This document shows, in pieces, positions 63,946 through 64,000 of a DNA stretch of 64,000 nt. The stretch lies in assembly GCA_963576725.1 (NCBI GenBank), contig OY755242.1, positions 58,820,480 to 58,884,479 of the forward strand. Direction: 5' to 3'. A model generated the notes under the pieces. The model saw only the letters and a list, made by a program, of their open reading frames with translations, was not told the DNA's origin and did not search any database. Every line of letters begins with the position of its first letter. Within the stretch, counting starts at the first letter, position 1. The position numbers were made by a program, and so were the translations under genes. Origin of the DNA: Azorinus chamasolen (Eukaryota > Mollusca > Bivalvia > Cardiida > Solecurtidae).

Positions 63946-64000
63946 CCATGACTTCCACTTAGCCGAAACCATCTTCTTTTTTATACAACAAAACCTCTGT

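Overview
The window looks like nuclear DNA of an invertebrate animal. A molluscan, probably bivalve, genome fits best; this is inference from a multi-exon protocadherin, GT-AG introns, AT-rich spacers and dense short inverted-repeat elements. The species cannot be named from the sequence.

Only one gene is well supported: a plus-strand protocadherin at 47,851-57,695. One large exon encodes the signal peptide, seven cadherin repeats, the membrane segment and the start of the tail. Three small exons (55,563-55,715, 56,595-56,736, 57,265-57,695) join in frame and complete the tail, giving about 1,135 residues. Two or three exons further downstream (to about 59,485) look like a spliced 3' UTR. The first exon and the kilobase before it carry no recognisable mobile element; the introns and flanks are full of them.

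Almost everything else is a mosaic of short non-autonomous DNA elements, named here by letter. Families A, A2, B, C, E, G and I (about 180-265 bp) start TTAACCC or close to it, end GGGTTAA, and use TTAA as target, as piggyBac-type elements do. Family D (about 160-210 bp) starts CAGT, ends ACTG and sits between TA dinucleotides, as pogo/Tigger or Tc1-mariner elements do. All have a large central hairpin. A, B, E and I appear to share one hairpin core, with the same A-A mispair at the same offset, although their ends differ. Elements are nested (C in A, B in A, D in A, C in D) or placed end to end sharing one TTAA.

Several tandem arrays grew from pieces of these elements: a 44-bp array at 5,280-6,372, a 36-bp array near 27,500, a 39-bp array near 17,000, a roughly 85-bp array near 19,800 and probably a 45-bp array near 62,500. 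Two longer elements of about 1 kb (24,181-25,203 and 40,608-41,672) carry terminal inverted repeats around degenerate repeats of about 150 bp. Two decayed non-LTR retrotransposon ends lie at 81-410 and 25,274-25,763.

Boundaries of repeats were read by eye and may be off by several bases; truncated copies are labelled as such.
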